Of a stretch of DNA of 64,000 nt, positions 8,236 to 16,651 are shown piece after piece. A model generated the notes under the pieces. That model saw only the letters and a list, made by a program, of their open reading frames with translations, did no database searches and had not been told where the DNA came from. Position 1 is the first letter of the stretch. Each line of letters opens with the position of its first letter. Source of the DNA: Sphingobacterium olei. Lineage in GTDB: Bacteria; Bacteroidota; Bacteroidia; Sphingobacteriales; Sphingobacteriaceae. The position numbers and the translations under genes are program-made. The stretch lies in contig NZ_SUME01000002.1 in assembly GCF_005048855.1 (NCBI RefSeq), positions 415,057-479,056 of the forward strand, given 5' to 3'.

Positions 8236-8753
8236 TACGTTTCACCACCTGGCGCAACACCAAAATTAATAACATCAGGTTCTTCTTCCAACGGAGGAAC
8301 GTCCTTGTGTTTCTTTCTCTTCTTGTTAGGCTTTACGAACTCGGTTATTTTAGATATCACACCCGTAACACTATTTTGATTGATTTGTCCTGCAGCAGTT
8401 TCCGATGCCAACAATACTAAAGACTTTTTCAGCCAACCTGATTTCTTAAGAAATGTCTTATTCAAGACAAAGGGAAGTCCCAATTGTAGCGTACGGGTCA
8501 ACCAATCAGAACTACTTCCCTTTTTCATATTATTATCCGAATCCATGTTAGACGCTGAAGATATCAATCCCTTTACCAATCCATAACCCGGTATCTGCGA
8601 TGTAATCGTGCGAATCACCCGATATGGAGTCTCCAATTTTGTGCGCATCAACGTATATTGAGTATCCAAATAAAGCTCCTGCTCGCTTTTCAACTTTTTC
8701 AGGCGAGCGATCTCTAACTTCAATTCAACGATATTATTTATTTTCGTACTCAT
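8232..8753 (-). CDS. Hypothetical protein in the YtxH/holin-like cluster
   Basis: I do not recognise a family for this 173-residue protein. It has an N-terminal helical segment rich in Lys/Glu/Leu (about 5-45, possibly coiled coil). A central stretch '[28 protein letters not shown]' (in two parts) could associate with the membrane, and a basic tail ([11 protein letters not shown]) precedes a short acidic end. It overlaps the upstream holin-like gene by 20 bases and is last in a three-gene minus-strand set. This suggests a shared job at the membrane. Its stop overlaps that of fcl in TTAA. Confidence 0.7.
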   Translation of the reverse strand: MSTKINNIVELKLEIARLKKLKSEQELYLDTQYTLMRTKLETPYRVIRTITSQIPGYGLVKGLISSASNMDSDNNMKKGSSSDWLTRTLQLGLPFVLNKTFLKKSGWLKKSLVLLASETAAGQINQNSVTGVISKITEFVKPNKKRKKHKDVPPLEEEPDVINFGVAPGGETY

Positions 8754-9228
8754 GGTTCAAATCCTTTTTAATAATTTCTTTAACATCCTTTTCAACCTTT
8801 TCCGCTAAGTCAGTCAATTCCTGATCGGCTTCCTCTCCTTCCACATGTTCATCATCTTCGTTCCACTTTCCCATGACTTTCCGAATGGTAATTTCCATCA
8901 CTTTTGCTTCTAATTTAGGTTCAAAAAGTTTGATTAGCAACAACAACACCAAAAAAATACCGCCAGTCGCTAAAAACCCAAAAGAATAACTTCCTAAAAG
9001 TTCGCCCAAATAAAAACCTAAAGCCAACGAAAAGAAAAAAATGATTATTAATAATAAAATCAATTTACTTACATCGACGACCAATGCGCCTATTATTCGC
9101 GAGGACTTCGCAATGACTTTTAGTCTGACTAAATCGATCCGAGTATCTACATATTCTCTGATCTTTTGAAAACTCCCCGAAAATGAAAATTTTTGCTCTT
9201 CCATGCTCTTGCTTTTATAAAGAGCCAT
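8734..9228 (-). CDS. Phage-holin-family / YqjE-like inner-membrane protein
   Basis: The 164-residue protein has an amphipathic N-terminus and two strong membrane helices (about 47-72 and 80-103, 'LILLLIIIFFFSLALGFYLG' then 'FLATGGIFLVLLLLI'). A highly charged C-terminal tail ends EYENK. This is the DUF1469/YqjE pattern that databases label phage holin family. The name does not imply a prophage, since such genes sit beside YtxH proteins in many Bacteroidota. A second ATG at 9204 (MEEQKFS) is an equally good start. It is translated between YtxH and the hypothetical gene it overlaps. Confidence 0.75.
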   Translation of the reverse strand: MALYKSKSMEEQKFSFSGSFQKIREYVDTRIDLVRLKVIAKSSRIIGALVVDVSKLILLLIIIFFFSLALGFYLGELLGSYSFGFLATGGIFLVLLLLIKLFEPKLEAKVMEITIRKVMGKWNEDDEHVEGEEADQELTDLAEKVEKDVKEIIKKDLNHEYENK

Positions 9229-9283
9229 GTTCTTACACAGCTCTTTAGATTAAAATTCACGCCCGACGATTTTCGCCGTCTAT

Positions 9284-9553
9284 TTAAGCATGTTCTTCTA
9301 TTTCGTCTTCTAAGATAACATCGGTCTTTGAAAGTTTAGTCTTCACTACCGAAACAATTTTTTCTCTAAAATCATTCAATTGATCAAGTTGCTCTTCAGC
9401 TCTTTCCTTCAAAGCTTCGCCCAAGTCAGCTAAGGACTCATTAATTTTGTCTCTTGTCTCAGCACCCTTCTCAGGTGCAAACAAAACACCCAAAACAGCT
9501 CCTACAGCAAGTCCTGCTAGCAAAGCTGTTACAATTTTTCCGCTATCGTTCAT
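9284..9553 (-). CDS. YtxH-domain protein
   Basis: The 89-residue protein has the YtxH signature: a small Gly/Ala-rich membrane segment 'ALLAGLAVGAVLGVLFAPEKG' (residues about 10-30), then a charged helical tail (about 35-85). YtxH proteins are linked to general stress in Bacillus, and in Bacteroidota they are usually followed by a holin-like membrane protein, as here. It is the first gene of the minus-strand trio. A possible minus-strand -7 box (TAATTTTG) lies at 9681-9688, rather far upstream. Confidence 0.85.
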   Translation of the reverse strand: MNDSGKIVTALLAGLAVGAVLGVLFAPEKGAETRDKINESLADLGEALKERAEEQLDQLNDFREKIVSVVKTKLSKTDVILEDEIEEHA

Positions 9554-9701
9554 TACTATTTAATTTATTTTCTATCAATCTATTCCTATATTAATTAAAC
9601 AACTAAAATCCAAAATCGTTTAATTTTATTTGCATTTTCATGGATCACTCCCTTAAGTTACGAATTTTATTGATTTTCAGCAAAATTAAAAACGATTATA
9701 A

Positions 9702-9732
9702 TTGCATATAACAGCAAATTTATCTAAGTTTA
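9702..9732 (+). promoter_or_regulatory. Promoter of comM with TTGC/GCAA inverted repeat (copy 1 of a shared element)
   Basis: TTGC at 9702-9705 and GCAAA at 9714-9718 frame an 8-base centre. A -7 box, TAAGTTTA, follows at 9725-9732, 20 bases after the TTG that could be the -33 element. The whole segment from about 9690 is nearly the same as the one in front of pfkA at 18366-18412. Confidence 0.55.
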
Positions 9733-9754
9733 AGAAACCTATTTATTTAGATAC

Positions 9755-11293
9755 ATGTTGGTAAAAACCTTTGGAAGCGCCGTCTATGGAATTGAAGCGA
9801 CAACGATCAATGTAGAAGTGAATATTTCTACAGGCACGAAATATTATATAGTAGGCTTACCGGATAATGCTGTCAAAGAAAGTTGGCAACGTATAGAAAG
9901 TGCTATTATGGCAATAGGATTTCGAATGCCTCGACAGAAAATAGTGGTCAACTTAGCTCCGGCCGATATTCGCAAGGAAGGCTCCGCCTATGATCTTAGT
10001 ATTGCAATCGGAATACTAGCTGCATCTGGACAAATTCTGAATGAAGAAATAACGAATTACATTATCTTAGGAGAACTTTCGCTCGATGGATCTATCCAAT
10101 CCATAAAAGGAGCCCTCCCTATCGCTATTCAAGCTAAAGCGGATGGTTTTAAAGGTATTATTTTACCTACTGCCAATGCGAGAGAAGCGGCAATCGTTTC
10201 GGACTTAGACATCTTAGGTGTAGAACGTTTGGATCAAGTTGTCGGCTTTTTTGAAGGGAAAGTACATCTACCCCCTACAAATGTTAACATTGATGATGAG
10301 TTTGCCAATAAAATAAATAATTACGAAGTAGACTTCGCAGACGTAAAAGGACAGGAAAATATTAAGAGAGCCTTAGAAATTGCAGCATGTGGAGGACACA
10401 ACGTTATTTTAATAGGCCCTCCAGGGGCAGGAAAGACGATGCTGGCTAAACGATTGTCCACTATTTTGCCGCCCCTAACCATAGAAGAATCACTCGAGAC
10501 AACCAAGATCCATTCTGTGGCCGGAAAATTTTCTGCTTCTGAAGCACTGATGACCATACGACCTTTCCGCTATCCACATCATACTATTTCGGACGTAGCG
10601 CTGGTAGGAGGAGGTGCAAATCCTCAACCAGGTGAGATTTCTCTAGCACATAATGGAGTTTTATTTTTAGATGAATTACCCGAGTTCAAAAGAACAGTGC
10701 TTGAAGTCATGCGACAACCATTAGAATCCCGGAAAATTAGCGTTTCCAGAGCTAAATTTACCGTGGAATATCCGGCAAGCTTTATGCTGATTGCGGCTAT
10801 GAATCCCTGCCCTTGTGGATATTTCAATCATCCAGAACGAGAATGTATTTGTGGCAGTGCTGTGGTGCAACGTTATCTCAGTAAAATTTCCGGTCCCCTT
10901 CTTGATCGTATTGATCTCCATGTAGAGGTTACTCCCGTCGAATTTAAAGAATTATCAAATGGACGATCGGCAGAAGATAGCGGTGCTATTCGTCAACGCG
11001 TCATCGGTGCAAGAAAGATTCAGGAAAAGCGCTTTGAAAATAATGCACATGTACACAGTAATGCCCAGATGAGTTCCAAATCTGTACGTGACATCTGTCT
11101 TTTGGATGATACGGGGAGAAAATTGTTGCACGCAGCAATGGAACGTCTTAATCTCTCGGCCAGAGCATATGACCGTATTCTAAAAGTTGCGCGCACGATA
11201 GCAGACATGGAAAGCTCAGAAAAAATTCAACCTGCACATATTGCAGAAGCCATCCAATTTAGAAGTTTAGATCGAGAAAATTGGATGGGTTAA
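9755..11293 (+). CDS. comM: YifB/ComM-family Mg-chelatase-like AAA+ ATPase
   Basis: This 512-residue protein has an N-terminal ChlI-type domain (about 20-145, with 'YYIVGLPDNAVKESWQRI'). A Mg-chelatase AAA+ core follows, with Walker A 'GPPGAGKT' at 221-228 and Walker B 'LFLDELPEF'. A C-terminal helical domain and a four-Cys zinc-like element (CPCGYFNHPERECIC) complete it. ComM is a hexameric helicase that promotes branch migration when incoming DNA is integrated during natural transformation. Length and domain order match. Its TAA overlaps the convergent rhomboid gene's stop by TTAA. Confidence 0.93.
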   Translation: MLVKTFGSAVYGIEATTINVEVNISTGTKYYIVGLPDNAVKESWQRIESAIMAIGFRMPRQKIVVNLAPADIRKEGSAYDLSIAIGILAASGQILNEEITNYIILGELSLDGSIQSIKGALPIAIQAKADGFKGIILPTANAREAAIVSDLDILGVERLDQVVGFFEGKVHLPPTNVNIDDEFANKINNYEVDFADVKGQENIKRALEIAACGGHNVILIGPPGAGKTMLAKRLSTILPPLTIEESLETTKIHSVAGKFSASEALMTIRPFRYPHHTISDVALVGGGANPQPGEISLAHNGVLFLDELPEFKRTVLEVMRQPLESRKISVSRAKFTVEYPASFMLIAAMNPCPCGYFNHPERECICGSAVVQRYLSKISGPLLDRIDLHVEVTPVEFKELSNGRSAEDSGAIRQRVIGARKIQEKRFENNAHVHSNAQMSSKSVRDICLLDDTGRKLLHAAMERLNLSARAYDRILKVARTIADMESSEKIQPAHIAEAIQFRSLDRENWMG

Positions 11294-11919
11294 AACTGCT
11301 CGACAAAATGCCGTATTATCCATGGATACAATAATATCGTAATTAAAACTCCCGCTAAAGCACCAAATAAATGTGCATCGTGGTTGATGCGATCGTTTGA
11401 ATTTTTAGATGCCCAGATACAATATATTATATATAAAACGGCAAATACATAGGCTGGCATAGGTATCACCATGAAAATACCCAGCATCGCTTTCGGTTGA
11501 AACAAAATATAACTAAAGAGCACCGCCGAAATAGCACCGGAGGCCCCTAGACTATGATAGCCTGCGTTATTTTTTTGCTGAACAATTGTTGGTATGTCAC
11601 TTAACACCAAACTTACAATATATAAAAGAGCAAAATAAAAGTGACCAATGGAACCACTTGCCAACACAAAGAAATGCTCTAATGCAAAGCCAAAAAAGTA
11701 AAACGTAAACATGTTGAACAACAAATGCCCCCAATCGGCGTGAATTATCCCACTTGTAAATATGGTATAAAGCTTTGTTTTATCACGATGTATGCTATAA
11801 GGATGTAACATCATCGTTCCATACATCTGCGGATTTGAAAAAACATAAATACTAGTCGCTATGGTAATAGCAAAGATAATACTAGCTACTGGTGTAGCAT
11901 ACAAATACTCTAAAATCAT
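11290..11919 (-). CDS. Rhomboid-family intramembrane serine protease
   Basis: The 209-residue protein has six predicted membrane helices. The catalytic dyad is present: Ser127 in 'GASG' (125-128) and His183 in 'HDAHLFG'. The oxyanion-region 'HLLFNM' (65-70) lies in helix 2. Rhomboids cut single-pass membrane proteins inside the bilayer; the substrate here is unknown. It lies four bases downstream of the LUD gene on the same strand, so the ftsH-side operon probably includes it. It faces comM with overlapping stops. Confidence 0.9.
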   Translation of the reverse strand: MILEYLYATPVASIIFAITIATSIYVFSNPQMYGTMMLHPYSIHRDKTKLYTIFTSGIIHADWGHLLFNMFTFYFFGFALEHFFVLASGSIGHFYFALLYIVSLVLSDIPTIVQQKNNAGYHSLGASGAISAVLFSYILFQPKAMLGIFMVIPMPAYVFAVLYIIYCIWASKNSNDRINHDAHLFGALAGVLITILLYPWIIRHFVEQF

Positions 11920-11922
11920 ATA

Positions 11923-12570
11923 TTAAAATCGGTCTTCAACTAGGAATACATATAGTTCTTTGGGTCCGTGTGCACCAAGTACGAGCGTTTTCTCAATATC
12001 TGCTGTTCGACTAGGCCCGGTAATAGTAGTAATCATTGACGGCAATTCGCCTCTGTATTTTTCTTTAACTTGCAAAAAAGCATGTTTAATATCCATTACC
12101 AACTGAGAAGCATTAGCAAATACAATATGGATCGGTGGATAAATACTCAAACGGCGGCCTCCGGCGTTCGCATTTGAGATCATAATACTTCCATTTCGAG
12201 CGATTAAAGATTCACAAGTCGTGATACTTGCTTCGGCCTCTTCAAAATTGCTGTCGGAAGTTATCATTGGAAAACCATAATGTCTCAACAACTTTTGGAT
12301 CTCGGGCTCCCACACATGAATTTTAGTAATATTCAGCTGCTCCACTAAAGCAATCAAATTTTCAATGATGGAAATCTCGCCGTCACAATAAACAAAATTA
12401 CCGGCTACTGCTGTAAACTCTTTTGCAAAAGTCACGTCCAACGGTTCATCTTCATCTTTGTAAAGAGGAGCATCTTCAAAATCAGGATAGGGATTGTCTC
12501 GCTTTTGCAACAAAGCTTGCCTTATCTGCTTCAGCATTCGCTCCTTGGCGGTTGTATTTCTGATATTCAT
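11923..12570 (-). CDS. LUD-domain (LutC/YkgG-like) protein
   Basis: The 215-residue protein matches the LUD fold of LutC. It has an N-terminal helix, 'VHVWEPE'-like central strands, the characteristic 'TTCESLIARNGSIMIS' core (about 115-130) and the terminal 'TGPSRTADIEKTLVLGAHGP' segment. LutC works with LutA/B in lactate oxidation, but neither partner is nearby. In Bacteroidota a lone LUD gene downstream of ftsH is common, so lactate use should not be assumed. The neighbours are ftsH (45 bases upstream) and the rhomboid (downstream). Confidence 0.85.
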   Translation of the reverse strand: MNIRNTTAKERMLKQIRQALLQKRDNPYPDFEDAPLYKDEDEPLDVTFAKEFTAVAGNFVYCDGEISIIENLIALVEQLNITKIHVWEPEIQKLLRHYGFPMITSDSNFEEAEASITTCESLIARNGSIMISNANAGGRRLSIYPPIHIVFANASQLVMDIKHAFLQVKEKYRGELPSMITTITGPSRTADIEKTLVLGAHGPKELYVFLVEDRF

Positions 12571-12615
12571 GACAAAAAAATAAGTGCACTGTTACTACAG
12601 CACAGCTCATTTTAA

Positions 12616-14682
12616 CTATTTTTCTTCGTTTATTTTTGGCACCTCTGGACTTACCGCATCTTCAGGTATTGGAGGCAAAGGTAATTCCGTGGGAGGAACA
12701 CCTCCTCCATCGGCACCGCCGTTTACAAATTCGTCATACGTAGTACGGTTAGAAAATGGACGTTTTCCTAATATCTCTTCTAAATCCGCTTGAAATAGTA
12801 TTTCTTTTTCCAATAATTTTTCAGCAATCTTAATCAACCCCCCTTGTTTGTCCAGCAACAGTTTCCGGGTACGATCGTATACATTCGCAATCAAAAGACG
12901 AACCTCTTCGTCAATCAATTCAGCCGTTTGATCCGAATAAGGTTTTTGAAATTGCGATTCACCTCCACTGTCTCTAAAAGAAACATTCCCTACTTTTGCA
13001 TTCATACCATATACAGCAGTCATTGCATAAGCTAACTTTGTGATACGCTCTAAGTCATTTTGAGCACCGGTACTAATACGCCCGAAGGTAATATCTTCTG
13101 CCACACGACCACCCATTGTCATACTCATACTGTCCAAAAGCTGCTCTGTCGTATAGAGGAACTGTTCTTTGGGTAAATATTGCGCATAACCCAATGCTGC
13201 TACGCCACGTGGAACGATCGAAACTTTCACCAAAGGATCTGCATGTTCCAAGAACCAACCTGCAATAGCATGTCCCGCTTCATGATAGGCTACAATTTTC
13301 TTCTCTTCTGGCGATATAATTTTATTTTTCTTTTCTAAACCACCAATTACTCTATCCACCGCGTCTTGAAAATCCTGCATATCAATTGCTGATTTCCCTT
13401 TACGGGCTGCGATTAAAGCGGCTTCATTACAAACGTTCGCAATTTCAGCTCCTGCAAAACCTGGCGTTTGAGCTGAAAGTTTTTTAGCATCTACTTCTTC
13501 CGATAATTTTAACGGTTTTAAATGAACATTGAATATTTGTTCGCGACCAATTAAATCGGGCTTATCTATCGAAACTTGTCTATCAAATCGACCGGGACGC
13601 AATAATGCAGAGTCCAACACATCTAAACGATTGGTAGCGGCTAATATGATGACGCCGACATTTGTACCGAATCCATCCATTTCCACTAATAATTGGTTTA
13701 AGGTATTTTCGCGTTCATCGTTTCCTCCCATTACTGAGTTTTTACCGCGTGCACGACCAATTGCATCAATCTCATCGATAAAGATAATACACGGAGCTTT
13801 CTCCTTCGCCTGTTTGAATAAATCACGTACACGTGAAGCACCTACACCCACAAACATTTCTACGAAATCTGATCCGGACAAAGAGAAAAAAGGCACCTGT
13901 GCCTCGCCTGCCACGGCCTTTGCTAATAAGGTCTTACCTGTTCCCGGAGGGCCTACAAGAAGGGCTCCTTTAGGAATCTTGCCTCCTAAATCAGTATATT
14001 TTTTGGGATTCTTCAGGAAATCGACAATTTCCATTACCTCCTGTTTTGCCTCCTCTAGTCCCGCTACGTCATTGAATGTAATGTTGATTTGCGATTCTTT
14101 ATCGAATAATTGTGCTTTCGATTTACCAATATTAAAAATTTGGCCGCCTGCACCACCTCCACCACCATTCATTCGACGCATCAGGAACATCCAAAGCGCA
14201 ACAATAATGACTAGAGGTAGTATGAAAGAAACAAGAAATCCACTCCATGGACTATTCTTACTTCCATATTCTACAGTTACTTTATTTATGCCTTCCGGTA
14301 AATTTTCTTGAGAGGCGTTTAGCTTCGACTCAAATATCTGATCCGAACCCAACGTAAAGGTATATTGAGGTCCTGACGATTGAGATACCATTAGATTGTT
14401 CTCCGATGGGGCTACATCCTTATATTTGTCTTCTTTTAACCGATCTTTCTTAATATAAACCTGTACTTCCAGTAGATCGTTACCTTTAAGCGCGACCAGC
14501 TTTTCAACATCACCCGTCAAAAGCATATTTTTTTCAAAATTTTCGTACGTGGTTTCTTTTGCACTACTACCACTGAATACGTATTGAAGCGCGAAAAAGC
14601 CTAATATCATCGCGATATAAAGCCACATCATATTAAACTTCGGTGGAATAGGCGTTACTTTTTTATTTGGAATTTTCTTCAT
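12616..14682 (-). CDS. ftsH: ATP-dependent zinc metalloprotease FtsH
   Basis: This is a full-length 688-residue FtsH. Two membrane helices (about 18-36 and 148-168) flank a periplasmic domain. The AAA+ module has Walker A 'GPPGTGKT' at 244-251, Walker B '[12 protein letters not shown]' and the second region of homology. The zinc protease motif HEAGH lies at 467-471. The C-terminal tail is Pro/Gly-rich and acidic ([19 protein letters not shown]). FtsH degrades misassembled membrane proteins and short-lived regulators. It follows rsfS by 35 bases on the same strand, a conserved Bacteroidota arrangement. Confidence 0.97.
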   Translation of the reverse strand: MKKIPNKKVTPIPPKFNMMWLYIAMILGFFALQYVFSGSSAKETTYENFEKNMLLTGDVEKLVALKGNDLLEVQVYIKKDRLKEDKYKDVAPSENNLMVSQSSGPQYTFTLGSDQIFESKLNASQENLPEGINKVTVEYGSKNSPWSGFLVSFILPLVIIVALWMFLMRRMNGGGGGAGGQIFNIGKSKAQLFDKESQINITFNDVAGLEEAKQEVMEIVDFLKNPKKYTDLGGKIPKGALLVGPPGTGKTLLAKAVAGEAQVPFFSLSGSDFVEMFVGVGASRVRDLFKQAKEKAPCIIFIDEIDAIGRARGKNSVMGGNDERENTLNQLLVEMDGFGTNVGVIILAATNRLDVLDSALLRPGRFDRQVSIDKPDLIGREQIFNVHLKPLKLSEEVDAKKLSAQTPGFAGAEIANVCNEAALIAARKGKSAIDMQDFQDAVDRVIGGLEKKNKIISPEEKKIVAYHEAGHAIAGWFLEHADPLVKVSIVPRGVAALGYAQYLPKEQFLYTTEQLLDSMSMTMGGRVAEDITFGRISTGAQNDLERITKLAYAMTAVYGMNAKVGNVSFRDSGGESQFQKPYSDQTAELIDEEVRLLIANVYDRTRKLLLDKQGGLIKIAEKLLEKEILFQADLEEILGKRPFSNRTTYDEFVNGGADGGGVPPTELPLPPIPEDAVSPEVPKINEEK

Positions 14683-14717
14683 TATGTATCTTTCAGTCTC
14701 TTATTTTATTATATTAA

Positions 14718-15092
14718 CTAGGCGCTTTGGTAAGATTGGACTTCTGCATCTCCCCACAAATCCTCAATGCGATAATGAGACCTTTTATCTGTCTTGAAAA
14801 CATGTACTACGACATCCACAAAATCCAATAATACCCACTCTCCATTTCCATGCCCTTCTTTATGCCAAGGATCCTGGCCTAAGCTTTTGAAAACTTCGTC
14901 TTCCACACTTTTTGCAATTGCATTAACTTGTATATTAGAATCTGCGTGACAGATGACAAAATAATCCGAAATTGTTGCATTTACTTCTCTCATATCCAAT
15001 CTCACAATCTCATTACCCTTCTTTTCCTGCATCCCATGAACTACAATTTCCGCCAGTTTTGCAGACAATTCTGAATTTTTCTTTTTACTCAT
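14718..15092 (-). CDS. rsfS: Ribosomal silencing factor RsfS (Iojap)
   Basis: This 124-residue protein has the Iojap/RsfS fold signature: 'VRLDMREVNATISDYFVICHADS' (read in parts) followed by 'GEWVLLDFVDVVVHVF' near residue 88-103. RsfS binds ribosomal protein uL14 and blocks subunit joining when nutrients are short. Length is normal. It is transcribed divergently from birA and co-directionally with ftsH. Confidence 0.95.
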   Translation of the reverse strand: MSKKKNSELSAKLAEIVVHGMQEKKGNEIVRLDMREVNATISDYFVICHADSNIQVNAIAKSVEDEVFKSLGQDPWHKEGHGNGEWVLLDFVDVVVHVFKTDKRSHYRIEDLWGDAEVQSYQSA

Positions 15093-15136
15093 TAAGAATT
15101 ATTATAGCTTTATTAATTCATTTAAATATTATTCTT

Positions 15137-15910
15137 TTGCAAAATAACACATTTTTTGGACATTCTAACGCTCAGAACGTAATTGTTCTAACCGAAACAA
15201 CTTCTACGAACGATTATTTAAAACAATTATTGTCAAATTTCACGCCACTAGAAGAATACACTGCCATTATGGCAATAAAACAAACGGCAGGCAAAGGACA
15301 ACGCGGCACGACCTGGATTGATCGACCGGGTGAAAGTTTAACAGCGAGTTTTATTTTATTCCCCCAAAAACTAACGCCTCAAAAAAATTTTTATCTGACA
15401 ATCATCTCAAGTCTAGCGGTTTATGATATCGTTTCCATACATATTCCTTTGGAAGTTCGTATCAAATGGCCAAATGATATCATGATCGGCAACAAAAAAG
15501 TTGGAGGAATATTAATCGAAAATAAAATTTCACATTCACAGATCAAGCATGCAGTTGTAGGAATAGGATTGAATGTATTTCAGTCCCAATTTCCTTCCGA
15601 AATTTCATTTAAAACAACTTCGCTCCATAAAGAAAACCCATTATTGCAAAAGACAATATTGTCATTAGTGACCGAGATTCAAACTAAACTAAAATTTTAC
15701 AATGAAATGTTATTAAAAGAGCAATACGACGAATTATTAACACGATACAATCAACTTTTATTCCGAAGGAACTTAAACGCTTTATTTACCGTGAACGGAA
15801 AGACGCTAGAAGCCCGCATAGTACAAGTATGCGAAGATGGATTACTGGAAATGGAGTACAGACAGGAAAAATTAAAATACGACCTAAAAGACATAACATA
15901 TCAGCTATAA
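15137..15910 (+). CDS. birA: Biotin--[acetyl-CoA-carboxylase] ligase (monofunctional BirA)
   Basis: The protein carries the biotin ligase motifs 'TSTNDYLK', 'KQTAGKGQRGTTW' (biotinyl-AMP loop) and 'IKWPNDIM', plus a short C-terminal SH3-like domain. It has no helix-turn-helix, so it only biotinylates acceptor proteins and should not act as a repressor. The frame is open back to 14972, but that part runs antisense inside rsfS and resembles no protein. No ATG exists between the rsfS start and the 'ETTSTNDYLK' motif. TTG at 15137 (MQNNTFFG) is therefore the likely start, giving 257 residues. Confidence 0.88.
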   Translation: MQNNTFFGHSNAQNVIVLTETTSTNDYLKQLLSNFTPLEEYTAIMAIKQTAGKGQRGTTWIDRPGESLTASFILFPQKLTPQKNFYLTIISSLAVYDIVSIHIPLEVRIKWPNDIMIGNKKVGGILIENKISHSQIKHAVVGIGLNVFQSQFPSEISFKTTSLHKENPLLQKTILSLVTEIQTKLKFYNEMLLKEQYDELLTRYNQLLFRRNLNALFTVNGKTLEARIVQVCEDGLLEMEYRQEKLKYDLKDITYQL

Positions 15911-16006
15911 CAAAAAAATTACTTGCTGATGGATAGGGTTAAATGTAATTTAGCATTAAACTTTTAACTTTATTTAATGTCTTAAAATAAGGTTTAAACA
16001 CGAAAA

Positions 16007-16465
16007 ATGATGATGAAAAAAATTAGCTTACTTATCGTTGCTGTTTTATTAACAATAACTGGAGCGTTCGCTCAAATTCACAATCCGGTAAAGTGGTCTG
16101 TAGCTTCAAAAAAGCTGAACAGTAAGGAAGCCGTAGTATTTATTAAAGCGACCATTCAAAACGGTTGGCACATATACTCTCAAACAGTAGGAGAAGGCGG
16201 CCCTGTCCCTACCTCCTTTGCGTATAAGACTTCTAAAGATATTACATTGAATGGTAAGACCGCAGAACCTCAGCCAAAAACAAAATTCGAAGAAGTATTT
16301 AAAATGGATGTGCCCTATTTTAGTACAGAAGTCGTATTCCAGCAAAAAGTAAAATTAAATACTTCGAAACCGACTTCGTTAAGTGGGACGGTTGAGTTTA
16401 TGGCTTGCGATAAAACACAATGCCTTCCCCCGGATGAATATAATTTTACAGTCACAATAAAATAA
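16007..16465 (+). CDS. Periplasmic DsbD alpha-domain protein (stand-alone)
   Basis: The 152-residue protein has a signal peptide (MKKISLLIVAVLLTITGAFA) and one DsbD N-terminal (alpha) domain. Its redox pair is Cys134/Cys139 in 'MACDKTQCLPP'. In E. coli this domain is fused to the DsbD membrane protein; here it is a separate gene 186 bases upstream of a DsbD that lacks it. It should take electrons from the membrane reductase and pass them to periplasmic partners. A terminator separates the two genes, so they may be expressed independently. Confidence 0.88.
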   Translation: MMMKKISLLIVAVLLTITGAFAQIHNPVKWSVASKKLNSKEAVVFIKATIQNGWHIYSQTVGEGGPVPTSFAYKTSKDITLNGKTAEPQPKTKFEEVFKMDVPYFSTEVVFQQKVKLNTSKPTSLSGTVEFMACDKTQCLPPDEYNFTVTIK

Positions 16466-16485
16466 TTACGGCTCTAATAGATTTG

Positions 16486-16514
16486 AAAAGGCAGTTTAAT
16501 ACTGCCTTTTTTTT
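16486..16514 (+). terminator. Intrinsic terminator after the DsbD-alpha gene
   Basis: AAAAGGCAGT (16486-16495) pairs with ACTGCCTTTT (16501-16510) around a TTAAT loop, and the T-run continues to 16514. Confidence 0.85.
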
Positions 16515-16651
16515 ATTTTTACCTGATTTTATTTCGCATTCATGAAATACCCACGGACACAAAGCATCCCAACACGAATGAGAATAAATCGTAGATATTC
16601 CCTGCCTGGGATAGGTAGGCATATGACCATCAAAAAGTCAATACAATACAT

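Noticed and set aside
8734..9228. Possible prophage remnant suggested by the label phage holin
   Set aside because: No other phage gene is present, and this family is a normal chromosomal membrane protein beside YtxH.
11923..12570. Lactate utilisation operon (lutABC)
   Set aside because: Only a lone LUD-domain protein is present; no LutA or LutB gene is adjacent.
13529..14311. 260-residue plus-strand frame opposite ftsH
   Set aside because: It lies wholly antisense to the conserved AAA+ domain of ftsH, with low-complexity, non-protein-like residue use.
14972..15136. N-terminal extension of birA overlapping rsfS
   Set aside because: It lies antisense inside rsfS, shows no biotin-ligase similarity and would add 55 odd residues; the TTG at 15137 fits better.
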